Below, one piece after another: positions 1-11,600 of a DNA stretch of 64,000 nucleotides. Source of the stretch: Adiantum capillus-veneris (Eukaryota > Streptophyta > Polypodiopsida > Polypodiales > Pteridaceae); NCBI GenBank assembly GCA_014529385.2, contig CM043944.1, forward strand, positions 172,858,740 through 172,922,739, read 5' to 3'. Both the position numbers and the translations under genes were made by a program. Numbering within the stretch: position 1 is the first letter of the stretch; every line of letters begins with the position of its first letter. The notes under the pieces are model-generated. The model did no database searches and was not told the DNA's origin. It saw only the letters and a list, made by a program, of their open reading frames with translations.

Positions 1-1604
1 AGTTCCTAATGAGCACAGAGAGAGTACTTAGTTTGCAAAAGCAACATAGCAATTTACACCTAACTAGTTTGGCATAGACAATACTTGAAAAGAGAGAGAA
101 ATAGAACAATTGAGTACCAGATTTACATGGAGCCGGTCCCCCTCCAAAAAGGCTTTGTATTATAGCTTCTCCCATCAAAGGAGAATTTTGTACAATACAA
201 TCTTTGTGTTCCTTGAAAAAACTTGTTGGTGCAATGAATGCTTGAAAAACACACCTAGTGTCCTTAGACTCAGTCCCAAGACCTCACACACCTTCGAAAA
301 TGGTGAGAGCTAGCAGGGAATGAGGAAAGATTGAGAGGAAGAAGATGTATCTTACAAGAAAGAAGTATTGTCCTCACATAATCACTCTAATAGCATAGCT
401 TATCTTAGTAATTAGCATGGTAGAGGAGATGAGCATGCCATTGAAGCTTGGCTCTTGGTTAGATTTGCATTCCATAGCCAAGAGTTGTTGGTGTAGGCCT
501 CTACTTCTCAATGCTTGGAGAAGGAGATGGAGTTCTTGCTCAACACATAAGTTGTGTGTATGTGTGGCAAAGTGATTTAGACTAAAAATGTCAACTCTCT
601 CTCTCTCCTTGGTCGACCCCTCTTAATTTTTTCTCTTGTTAGCTTCCCATTGGTTCCTGTAGGGCTTAGCCAATAACAAATAAGAAGCATAATTGATAGC
701 CTTGTGACATGTGTCCCCCTTTCCCCTTTTGTGAGAGATTTAGGTAATTAAATATTTTATTTAAGCTCTCATTGGACCTTTTAGTCTTGTGGCCAATAGG
801 AATCAAGCAAGCCATTGGGTTGTTGGATGCTCATTAGACCCCTTGGTAGACTATGCAATAGTCTTCTAGGGAGCTTAATTTGTATTGGTTCTTTTAGCAA
901 GCATTTTTCAATTGATTAGACTAAATTTACTCTAGCTTAATTCTCATTGTTCCACCTCTATGGCCATCCAATAGGATTTGAGGGGTGATTGGGGGAAACT
1001 GGGCTAGGAGCTTGCCATGTTTCCATTCTTCCCTTTGGGGAGAGCTTGGGAGTGTGTACATGTGTGTGTGTGTTTCTCTCTCATCCCCTATCATCAGGGC
1101 TCGCACCCTCCTTCCTAGGGATGTGGGAAGACTTCTTACTGTTCCCATTTTAATTAGTTTTTGGAACTTTAGCCTATGGAAGTCTTAATGGAGTTGAACC
1201 TTAGGTCTTTTAAGCCCCATGAAGCACGTTGCTCTTTTGCGGACTATTCCCTTTGGATCCCTATTTTTCCTCCTTTGGATCCTTGCTGAGACCGGCCTGG
1301 CAGTCTTACCAATATTCTAGCTTTTACTCCCCTAGTACTTCCCCATATTAAATGATTAGTTTGACATGACAAAATCATATGGGAGAATTAGATATTAGTT
1401 TTTTATGACATTGCCTCTCTCTTGAAATCATAGTCTTCCTTGACTATGAGGTAAAGAAGATAAAGCCTAGTCATTAGTCCGTTTGCTAGCAGGTAGAGGA
1501 TCCCTATTTTACCCTATGACACCGTTCCAAAATGGATGACTAGTCCATTTTGGTGCTTGAGAGCCTTAGTTGTTGCAAGCATGTCTACACATTAGTCTGT
1601 ATCA
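1..1604 (-). other. Noncoding; probable chromovirus 3' LTR sequence
   Basis: No coding region is convincing here. The stretch lies directly downstream, on the minus strand, of the chromovirus pol remnant. Read on the minus strand, a purine run (GGGAGAT) ends near 1605 and is followed by a TG-starting sequence at 1604, which suits a polypurine tract and the start of a 3' LTR. I cannot place the far LTR end, so how much of 1-1604 is LTR is unknown. A short CT run lies near 597-613. Confidence 0.3.
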
Positions 1605-1789
1605 ATCTCCCATAGTAGAGTGACAAGCTCTACTTGGTGTTTTGGAGATGCCGTCTCCACAAACATGATCCATTAAGCATGCATACTTATTAACATTAGT
1701 ACACAATAAAGAAAAGAGAGTCTTATAAGACAAAAACTTTGTTCATTTATACGTGTATACATTTGCTTACTCTAGGGAATCATTGTAAG

Positions 1790-3175
1790 CATTGACAAGG
1801 TTTAGGTTATCCTTTAAATGTATGCCTTGCATCCATCTAGCATCTTCAAAAGAATAATTTTTAAACTTGATAAGATATCGCCGGATAGTCTTACCACCTC
1901 TCAATACCTTGTCTTCATGTCATAGAATGGACTCGGGTTGCAACACCTCTTCTTGGTCCTCAATCTCCGGTGGGACTACAGTGGTTGCTTCTTGAGGTGG
2001 CTCTCCTTTGTAAGTATTTAGTAGGCTCACGTGGAAAGCATTGTGTATGAGCCAATGGTTGGGCAACTTGAGTTGATAGGTCATCTCATTGATTGGCCTA
2101 AGTATAGGAAAGGGACCAAAGTGCCTTTTTTAATCTTTTCTCTATCACCTCAAAAGGTGCTTTTCCCATGGAAGTATGTACAATGTTACTATAAGCATAC
2201 TCCACTAAAGGTAAGTACTTCTCCCATTGGGACTTTTGATCTACTTTTGTGACATAAGCTTTTAGTAGATCAAGAATTGTTAGGTTAGCTATTTCACTTT
2301 GGCCATCCATTTGCGGGTGATAGGCCGAAGATAAGTTTATCCTTGTACCTAAATTCTCAAAGAGACCCTTGTAGAAATTACTGAGGATTCTAGGATCTCT
2401 ATCCGACACTATGGACATTGGCAAGCCATGGTACTTGAATATTTGTGATATAAAGAGGGTTGCCATTTGATGGACCTTGATAGTCTTTTTGACATGTATG
2501 AAATGCGCTTGTTTGCTAAACCTATCCACTATCGTCCATATTCATGTACTCTCATGGATAGACTTGGGCAATCCAAAGATAAAATCCATGGATATTCTCT
2601 CCCATGGCGAATTAGGGATTGACAAAGGTTGAAGCAATCCAGGTTGCTTCCCTCTATCAAGCTTCTACTTTTGGCATACCACACATTTTGAAACATACTC
2701 TTGTATGTTTTCTTTCATGGGAGGCCAATAAAAGTATGTTTCTATCCCTTTTGGGGTAGACTGAATCCCTCTATGCCCCGCATTAGGAGGAGCATGGGAT
2801 TCATACATTACTTTCTCACGTAGTGAGCTAGTAACGCATAGTCTATTTCCATACAGAAGATAACCATCTTGTAAGGTAAATGGTTCTTCCTTCTTCCCTA
2901 GTGCAAGGGTTGAAATCACATCTTTAAATTCGGGATCGTGAGCGTACTCATCTATCATAGAAGATAGATCATTTTGAGTTGCTATGGATACCGCATTCAC
3001 TCTCAGTCCTCTTAAGGAAATCACCACAGGCGCCGCACTGGACCTCAAATGGATTTGAGAGATTCGGCAGTGTAAGCATAGGTTGACAGATAAGCTTCTC
3101 TTTAAGCTTTTGGAAAGCGTTGTTCTCCTTGGTGGACCATATATACCTAGGTACCTTATATACTAAGTCTACCAT
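1790..3175 (-). pseudogene. Chromovirus (Ty3/gypsy) pol remnant: integrase, GPF domain, chromodomain
   Basis: This is a decayed pol 3' half. From the 5' end (3175) it shows the RT/RNase H junction (AFQKLKEKL, then FEVQ), which breaks off at the start of RNase H and jumps to the pre-integrase linker, so most of RNase H is deleted. Next come the HHCC zinc finger (ending CVVCQK near 2665), the integrase core with SDRDPRI and YHPQMDGQSE (the second Asp and the Glu of the DDE triad), a GPF segment (RHFGPFPIL and FHVSLLNTYKGEPP, about 2000-2130), and a chromodomain (IRRYLIKFKNYSFEDARWM, about 1830-1890). In-frame stops lie near 2665 and 2537, there is a frameshift near 2130, and another stop precedes the chromodomain. 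The chromodomain marks the chromovirus branch of Ty3/gypsy elements. Confidence 0.88.
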
Positions 3176-3199
3176 AGGTTAAACCTAAAATAGAGTTCC

Positions 3200-3400
3200 A
3201 GGGGTAGAATGGATTTGTATGTACAATCTGGAAGTACCATTACACCCCAGCTTCTGAAACTAGACTAGCTACTTATTACAAATGATCTTTATAACCATAA
3301 TTCGTGGAATTTCTTCATAATTGTCAAAAAATAAGGCTTTGTTGCAAAAATTGAGTTATGTCGTGTTGTTGACCCGATGATCAACACTCCTCCCCCTCCT
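3200..3400 (-). mobile_element. Probable LTR fragment with polypurine tract
   Basis: On the minus strand a purine-rich tract (about 3400-3387, GGAGGGGGAGGAG) is followed by TGTTGATC at 3386, the usual layout of a polypurine tract and 3' LTR start. The sequence just before it (a GATGACATGAA motif) resembles that before the polypurine tract of the element at the right end of the window (near 62600). The LTR is cut off after about 190 bp, where the chromovirus remnant begins. Confidence 0.4.
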
Positions 3401-5336
3401 GATTCATGTCATCCTTGACATGACCTAGTTGTCAATGTCGATGTGGTCTTTGTTGTCATTTTTCTTTCTTGTGCTCCATTGCTTGTACTTTTGTCAAGCC
3501 ACAACAACAACTATGATCCATGAAAATCATCATTAATGACAACCTTTATGTCCTTCACTGCCAAGATTGGAGCTGCAACATCAGCTGCTGTCATTATAGG
3601 GCTATTGCCAGATCTTATCATCCATGGGTAGAGAAAGCTCCATCCTTCACTTGCTCTAGCAAATTTGTCAATGCTAAATATTTGTGATTCTCAGAAACAA
3701 CTTCTACAATTTGTAGAATTGAATGATTGGCTTTCTGTAGAGATTGTCTGGCTAAACCTTCAACTTCTTTAGGCCAAGTTGCACTTCAATAAAAACTTTG
3801 TCTGGCAAGCTGAATCTGGGAGATGATTTTGCTGATTTGAGGTTCAAAACCCATGTCCAAACATTCAATTCACCTCATCAAGGACAAGATATGTATCCTT
3901 GTAAAGGTTGGTTTGTCTACCATTTGAGCCCGATCTTCTTCACATCGGTGACTCCTTTGTTCCTACATCAAGGTGATCAAAGTTGCATTTGCCACTGTTA
4001 GTTTTTGTGTGATGTGTCAATCATTTTATTTCTTCTACTTGATACATGAATTAATTAAAGCCCGACAAACCCCAGTTAATTCAACAAGTTAGTAACTTGC
4101 ATCAAAAGGGCTTTATCTAACATCATTCGTGATAGATGACCATCAATGAGCTATCATGGTCCATTTGTCCCCAAAATTCATATACATGATGTACAGGGTA
4201 TGTAGATGGCTATCATGGCTTAAGATTTGACAAAATTGTATCTTTGAAAACAAAAAAAACTTAGTTTGTATTCTTTATGTATAGTCTCCTGACAAAGTTT
4301 AGCTTGATTTGGACTTGCATTTGGCTTTTCAAGCTTAATTTTTTAAAATATTAATCTCGAGAGTAATTGATGGATATCTCTAGCACCTTATGTTCTTGTC
4401 AGTACTATTAGTCCCTTTTGTTTGTTAGGCTTCATCAAGTCACATACAAGATAGAAGATTTACAGTAGAAAGATCTACTTCCTGTATATGGCCTTGTAGT
4501 CGCATGAAGTTTCTAACGATAGCTTTACACTTGATGGGTACTTTCGTTTAGTCGCATCACCAGCTTCCTTTGTCCTTGTAGTCCATCTCGGAGTTTGATG
4601 ACCATTCTCAGTCATTTTTGGCCTCATGTTGTTGTTGAAGGCTGATCAACATTCTTTTCTTACCTCTAACATTACCCATTGTGCATATGGCTTTTGAGAC
4701 ATGCTTTGTAAAGTGTCGTCATTTTCTTGGACCTTCTTCATTTTGTACGCTCGACATCTCTCCAGTAATTTCTTCATTTGGATTATGGATTTTTTTTCAT
4801 GTTTTTTTAAATCACAAAAATAGAAAAGTAAAACCAAAAATCAAGTCAACCAAAAATCAAAATCATTCTAATGAATATCTAAACGCTATGTACATTGTAT
4901 ACATGTCCCTAGGGACTCATATATGACTTTTGTCCCCGTAATTCTCTTGTAATGCTATTATGAGGGCATATACTCTGAATTTTGTCAAAACAATACCACA
5001 ATCAAACGCAAAAATTCAATACAACTCACAAAACCTTGCCCTCTAATATTCATAATAGTAGGTTCGCATTTAGAATGCCTCCCCTCCTCCTATGCGGAAG
5101 CCTCCTTGGTGACAGAGTATCACCAAGGGTATGTGTTGTGCTTGGGCAATCAAAAATTGTGTCAATGCAGGCCTTGTAATGTAGCCCTATTATGCATACA
5201 CAGTCAATGCATGGAAAAGATTTTGCAATGCAGTTGTATTATGCATAAACAGTCAATGCATGGAAATGATTTATGATGTGCAAGATGTGGGTATAAGAAA
5301 TTTTCTTATTGGCATTTGTTGGCGAGCCTTCCTATT
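3401..5336. other. No gene seen
   Basis: The sequence is AT-rich with short, unconvincing reading frames on both strands and no recognisable domain. By position the left part may be internal sequence of the element whose polypurine tract lies at about 3387-3400. Near 5190-5270 a short motif (gcagt, tattatgcat, acagtcaatgcatgga) is directly repeated twice. Confidence 0.4.
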
Positions 5337-5499
5337 CTAAGCAATGTGATGTTCTTTGAAGGTCCTATGTCGTTTTCTTGGTTGAAGGTTGTAGAGATCT
5401 TTTGAAGGCTTACTTAACTGTTTGATGCTTCTTTGGATCCATTGTAGCCTTGTGATTGGTTGTCGTGTTTGGCATTGTTTCGTAGTATTGGGTTCTCTT

Positions 5500-7230
5500 C
5501 TATCTATATTGTAGCCATAGGAGGAATTGAAAGGATTCAAGTGGCGGTGTAGTGACAATAGCTCTATTGGTTTCCTTGGGGACCCACTTCTTTGTGATTA
5601 TTGGTTTTTTCGTGGATGCTTCTCGTTTGGGAACCCATACTTGTTCTTTCTTTGTTGTGTTTGAAGAGAATTCTTTGGGATCCACCTTCTCTTTGTATGA
5701 GTCTTCAGCGGTCTTTGCTTTAGCCCTTGTACGCTTGGTTGAGGACGAGATTCAGACTTTGGGAGTTGATACTTTAATTGTTTTGGAATCCAAATAAATT
5801 CCTCATCTCTTTGTGATTGAATCAACATCTTTGGAACAAAAATTTGATTTTCAAAAGCTTGCAATTTTGTGATTTTCTTGGCCGTTATTGCACACTTTGA
5901 TTGTCTTCCTTTTGGTGTTGGATCTTGTGATTTTTCATTAGATATTTTCATCTTCTTGATCCATACCTGCTTTTGGCCAAGGTGGCTCTTTGGTATCTAG
6001 ATTTGTCAAACTTTTTTGGTTCTGACTTGTTATTCTTTGCTTTTGTCCTTCCTTGGTTGTTACGGAAGCCGCTAGTGACAACGACGACCTAAGTTACTGG
6101 TAGGGGATTTCTTAAGAATCATCACTATCACTGCTATCCTCAGCAAGGTTGCATTCTAGCAAGCCCATTGACATGGTTATGTTCTTTGTGGCTGAGTCTT
6201 TTCTTCCTGTATAGGAGCCACGTATGAGGATGCTTGTTGCAGTTGCATCTCCACCGAGGATTTTACAATCCACTTTTGATGCACTTTATTTTTGTAGCGA
6301 TGACATTGTTTCCTAGGTATTTGATCTGGACAATCATAAAACCATGCATTTGTTAAAGTGTTGTTCATGTCACCTGCCGGATTGTCTAGATTTTCATTGT
6401 TGACATCTTCTTGAAGCTCCAAGTGTTCTATAGAGTCATAGAACTTGTCTTCTTCTTTGGCTTTTTTTTCCTCGATTACACTCATTGCCAAATAAGGAAC
6501 CACATCATAGCCATCTTCATCACAAAAATTTGTTGTTGGATCATCTTGAATGGCACACACATCAAGAGTAGCCAAGATGTGTTCCCATTCAAGTGGCTCT
6601 AAAGCTTCTTCAAGAAAGGGTTCTAGAATATAATCCTTATCTTCAATTTTCCTTTCTAAAATACACTCCTTTTGCTTTAAACTTCTGCATTGCAAAGCTC
6701 CACACATCCACACTTCTTTCGGCTTACCCAATCATGCTGGAATCTTTGATCCTGCTACAGTAGCGGAATCAAACTCTTCTACTGGGGTTCTTGTCACATC
6801 CCTATAACTATGGTCCTTCAAGTTTATCCTTGTCGTGGTTTCAATATTTCTCAGGTAGATATGGTCATAACCCCAATCTTGGACCATTTTCAGTTGTCGC
6901 ATGAATGGTCTTCCCAATATTATGTCGTAATTGTTCTTCTTGCAAAAATCAACAATAGCAAAGGTTTGCTCATATTCAATGCCACAAGAAGTAACAAGTG
7001 CTTTTTCTAGTAGTTTTATGGGCCTTTCCATGTGTCCGTATGCAAGCTTCAGTTTCATCCTGGTAGCCCTCACTGCTGGTTTTTCCCATTTTTTCTAGAT
7101 CTCTTTTGTTGCGATGGAAACACCAGCTCCACTGTCAAGGATTGCCATGGTTTTCACACCTTGGAATTCCACAGGAAGAGTGGGATTCCCATCTTCTCCC
7201 ACATGGTACTCACCTACCTTATTTAGTGGT
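5500..7230 (-). pseudogene. Decayed protease ORF of the older minus-strand LTR element (W[IV]PK-tail type)
   Basis: This is the left half of the element split by the insertion at 7231. It starts in frame at the insertion point and shows a retropepsin-like domain: active site ILDSGAGVSI near 7110-7150 and ILGRPFMRQ near 6900. It matches the intact protease frame at 12428-13804 in order and content. Downstream is an acidic, low-complexity region (6177-6731), then a basic tail with four W[IV]PK motifs (about 5790, 5677, 5630 and 5578). Lesions include a stop just after the active site near 7095, a stop at 6732, a stop near 6177 and a frameshift between about 5640 and 5690. Unlike the intact copy, which has DGG, this one keeps the classical D-S-G triplet. 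No reverse transcriptase follows. Confidence 0.8.
7226..7230. repeat. Target site duplication, left copy (GTGGT)
   Basis: These five bases abut the TG of the left LTR. The matching copy at 17618-17622 reads GTGGC. Four of five bases agree, and removing the insertion plus one copy restores an open frame in the minus-strand element on both sides. Confidence 0.75.
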
Positions 7231-7524
7231 TGTTAACCCTCACGGCTCACGGACACCCCATCACCTACGACGGACGCGTATTATGTATTATTTAGAGTCA
7301 GGTATCGGGCTTGTCGGTCCAATAGGGAAAGGTAGAGTGATCGTCGATGAGAGGCGCACTTTAACTTGGACATTCAAGGGATTAGTTGGTTAAGCATGGG
7401 CGCCCAAGTGTGAATGGGGTGAGCTCCTATAAAAGCCAACTAAACCTAATTTTTACTCATTCTCTCATTTGTGCAATTGAAGAGTGCTCTTGCTCCATCT
7501 CCATCTTCTTCTTCTTCACCTCCT

Positions 7525-7556
<32 letters not shown>

Positions 7557-7807
7557 GGAGAGTGTGTGTGCGATCGAGCATTACGAAGGCACGACGGCGG
7601 CGAAGCGGTTGAGCGTGGCACGACTGCAGCTTCTTCTTCATCGCGGCGAGGAATCCACCACGAAGGCGAGCGTAGAGCGGTGAGTGACACACCCTTTGTT
7701 TTCTTGAGCTTGCTAGTTTAGGCTTGTTGTGTGCTTGGAGCCGTTTGTGGCTCGCATACGGTGTATTGGCAAGTCCCTTGCTTCGACAGTGCGGCAAGGA
7801 GCGCACA
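7231..7807 (+). repeat. 5' LTR of the gag-protease element
   Basis: It starts TGTTAACCC and ends GCGCACA (TG...CA), followed after four bases by the primer-binding site. It is matched by 15492-16070 with few differences, mostly in the GT/GA microsatellite at about 7526-7572. It contains a TATA box at 7428-7434 and a CTTCTTCTTC stretch downstream. Confidence 0.92.
7428..7434 (+). promoter_or_regulatory. LTR TATA box
   Basis: TATAAAA lies in the context CTCCTATAAAAGCC, about 200 bp into the LTR. The same box occurs in the other copies near 15689 and 17239, and on the minus strand in the inverted relative near 19285. It is the likely core promoter for the genomic RNA. Confidence 0.7.
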
Positions 7808-7811
7808 TTTT

Positions 7812-7829
7812 TGGCGCCTCTGCCGGGGA
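7812..7829 (+). other. Primer-binding site, tRNA-Asp type
   Basis: TGGCGCCTCTGCCGGGGA lies four bases after the LTR. Plant Ty3/gypsy elements primed by tRNA-Asp typically have TGGCGCCGTTGCCGGGGA, so two positions differ. The second copy at 16074-16091 reads TGGCGCCGCTGCCGGGGA, with one difference. Confidence 0.85.
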
Positions 7830-8698
7830 TATGCCCTACACTAAGCTCGGTTAGCACTTTACGCTTCCTTGTGGTGCAATTTCTATCATAGGAAAGGCAG
7901 GGAAGGAGTGTGTGGAGATTTCTGTTTTTTGCGTTTTCTGCATTTGCTGTCAAGTTTCAATTTCTGCTGTTGTCTGCGTTTTTTCAATTTCTGCAATTTT
8001 TGCATTTTCAAGTTCGGCGTTTTCAATTTCTGCAATTTTTTGCATTTCTGCGGTTTTTAAATTTTCTGCAATTTCTGCATTTTCTGCAATTCTGCGTTTT
8101 TCAATTTTCTGCATTTCTGCATTTTCAATTTCTGCGTTTTCAAATTCTGTACTTTCTGCATAATAATTTCGGAAATAAAAAACGCAAGTGAGCGGGCGGA
8201 GAAATTTTTCGAAAATAAAAAACGTGACTCTTAAAACGGACGGGTTGGTTTGTATAAAAGGTAGATCGGGATCGGGATCACAAGCCCAAGCCCAGGCCCA
8301 GGCCCAGGCCCAGGCCCCAGTCCTCAGTCTTATGATATATACTAGACTCACTCTTATATATATACCCTACTCCCTCAAGAGAGAATGAGAGCATGTGGGA
8401 CAAGTCCTCCACTCTCCTCCTTTCTCTTCCCACTTGCACCCTTAGACTTTCTAGTTTGGGCCTAGTTCCCTACTGGAAATTGACAGTTTTAGGGATTCCG
8501 AGGGCATAGAGTGACCAAACGGAGGGCTATAAAGCACGGCACGACCCTCTGACCGATACGCTCGTTTCGAGCTATCACACGGCCCATTCCACGACACGCT
8601 CTAAAAAATCTAGCAAAAAAACAAACAAAAAACACGCTAAAAACTAGTCACAAGGCCTCCTAGAGCAGCTTTTTGACGCCCTAGGGTATCAAAAGCAC
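7830..8698 (+). repeat. Untranslated leader with T-rich minisatellite and GGCCCA hexamers
   Basis: Between primer site and gag lies about 870 bp of leader. From about 7915 to 8160 it is built from irregular repeats of TTTCTGCA, TTTTCAA and TTCTGCG units. From 8280 to 8318 there are about six tandem hexamers (AAGCCC and AGGCCC). Reading frames through these repeats give biased, meaningless proteins. The leader is partly duplicated at 16071-16734. Confidence 0.75.
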
Positions 8699-11600
8699 AT
8701 GCACTTACGCTCTGGGCGGGTGCTAGAACACGAGCATATTGAGGGTGCCTCTGTTCATACGGACACCCATTACCCATCCATGATAGGCTCTAGACCCTCA
8801 GCGGGGACACAAGGTAGCACCACCCAAGACCCTAAAATAGCCGCTAGTGATTCCTCCTCCGACTCAGAAATCATGGAAGCATACCCTACCCAAAACACTG
8901 AGAGAGAAGGCCATGCACCTCGCGAAGCTCCACAGCCTAGTACTAGTATGTTTAGCCGTTTCATGGAAACATTAGGTAGAGCTACTCGCTCGGAACCTGA
9001 TGCAAATGAAGCACACGAAGGGGGTGGGGAAGTGGACTCTCCTTTCACATCGCACGTGGACCCCACACCCCCAAAGAGTGTCCATGTGGATATCCTGCCA
9101 ACTTCTTACCAAGAAGGCCCTGTTGAGCTGCCTCCTTCAGAAGTTCCCTCTAGAGTACCGTTGGTGGCAAGTAAAACCACGGGGAGCAACATTGCTTCTA
9201 CCTCACAAGAAACCGTTAACACGTCGACTCTAGAAGGATTGTTCATTAATGATCATTGGACATACGACCTCCACACTGAGGTGTTGACGGATCTACACTC
9301 TGGCCACGCCTACCATGTAGGATGGATAGAGATTGTACAATCCACCTCTAGTGCCACGAGCATCGAAGATCAACAGAAAATGATCTGTAATGTTATCCAT
9401 GGCATTATTCAATTAGAAAGGCAAAACCGAGGGGTAAATATACTCTCAACTGGCCCCATGAGATTTCTGGATACGAGCAAGGCTCAACAGCCTACTCTAT
9501 CACAAATGGAGACTCCTCTAATGAGCCCCATGGACCCATCTTACGTCATTTCACCTGGGGTCTCTATGCAATCTGAGCCTCCGAGCGAAAACTTTAGCTT
9601 CCCTAACTTGGCTCAACCCTCTATCAAGGAAAACACAGTGCTCACTCCAGGGATAAGCCTGACAGAGAATGTACCGATGACATCTACGGTTAGCGCAGTG
9701 CCACTACCTAGTGTCGTAGTACCTAATATGGGGCCTCGACCATATGTGCCTCTAGCCCCTTATGCACACATGGCCCGCACACCTCCAATTGTACCACTTG
9801 CTTATGCTCCTCGAGTGCCGCTCCCTAGCTCTTATCCGAGTGGACCTATGCCCGGTTATGTTCCATATCCTGCATCATCCACACATATGCCAAGACCGGT
9901 ACCCGTCCCTCTCCCACATATGATTCCAAGAGTACCTCCACCGGCCCTACCTCCTCACATAGGTGACTTGGCAGCGTTTGCTCAAACCATAGGTCGATCT
10001 ATCGCGGAAAATATGCGTCATGCATCTGATAGAGAGCCTAGAAGTAAGGCAGTACAAATTGCCAAACTCACGCAAAAATTCAATGGGGACGAAGATGCTA
10101 GAAAACACATTGAAATGTTTGAACAAGTATGTGATTCCTTAGGGGAACGCAACGAACTACATAAGTGCAATGCCTTAAGCTTGACATTAAGTGGGAAGGC
10201 TGGAGATTGGTATAGGACCCTAAGGGTGGACGAGAAAACAATCTACCCTACCCTTCGAAGGTTGTTTCTAAAGGAGTACATACGAGAAGGTGTGCTTTGG
10301 GGTGTAGCATCTCAGCTACAAAAGGCTAAACGTAAGGAAGGAGAGTCAGTAAGGGACTTCATTAGTCGTCTAAAGCACTTAAACTCTCGTTGCCCGGTAA
10401 ATGAGCGCTTCAACAATAACCAACTGCTTGATCGATTCATTCGAGGGTTGAGGAATGAAGGAATCTATAATGGACTAGTGATTAGAGGTATCACAACCTG
10501 GGAAGATGTCACTGCCAATGCAATCCAATTAGAGGACAACTTGATGATAGCAGGCATGAGGGTGTCTACTGACACGAGATCCACTAGCTCACAAGCCATT
10601 GAGTATGAACCCATGACTGCAAAGCCCATTGCCAATGAGCCAAAGGTATTTGAGACATTCTTGACAGACCTCACCAAGGCAATCCAAGAGTCTCTTAAGG
10701 ATAATCGACCCCCTCAAAATAGTCACATGTATCCAAGAAGGGAGCAACAATGGTGTTCCATTTGCTTAGGTCCACATAGCACTAGTGAGTGCCCTACGTT
10801 TAGAGTAAAATTTAATGGAACTTGCAATGCATGTGGTAGGTATGGTCACCAAGCTAAGGATTGTTTAATGATCAAACGTATGATGGCAAATAGACCACCT
10901 GTAGCCTGGACGGATGCGCCTCGAGCTCCTATATTGATGCCTACTCCACCTGTTGAGCAACTACCGCAACACATGGTCCCTAGATCTCAAAATGTTGTAC
11001 AAGCTACACCGCTACCACCTCCTGTGCTAGGACCGCAGCCCCCGCATCCAAGAGTCGCCCCTATGAACCAAGTGGGTTGCGAGCCATCAAATGCTTATCT
11101 AGATGGCTGTGAGGAGGAAATAGACACTAGTATTGCCTACGGACTTGATACATTGGAAGAATGTCCTATATACTACATGGAAGATTGTTGGGGGCAAGTC
11201 AAGCCGGTTTATCAAGCTGCTGCTCTCGCATCCAGAGGTCAAAATATCAACACCCAGGCTAGGAGGCCACCTCTTCAATGCTACGAGTGTGGTGGACCAC
11301 ATCGAGCAGCGGAGTGCCCTATTAGGCTGCAAAAGAATGCTGCACAGATGCAAATGAATCAAGGGAGCACGTCTGCAATGCCAATACTCACATGTAATCG
11401 TTGTGGCATAGATCACTTGATTGCCCAATGCCCCTATAACCCAAATGCGCCTAAAATCACACCCCTAAATTTGGTCGAAATTGCTAGTGTGACATCGCCA
11501 ATACCACCCGTCGCACCCGCTTATGCGATTACACGGTCCATGCTTCAAGGGCCAGGACATATCCTCGAAGAGAGAGATACCGCATCAGTTATCCAAGCAA

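Noticed and set aside
7869-8351. Open frames through the T-rich leader repeats (Phe/Cys/Leu-rich on plus, Glu/Ala-rich on minus)
   Set aside because: They are produced by the TTTCTGCA-type and GGCCCA repeats in the untranslated leader. The second leader copy shows the same frames with different lengths and no conservation as protein.
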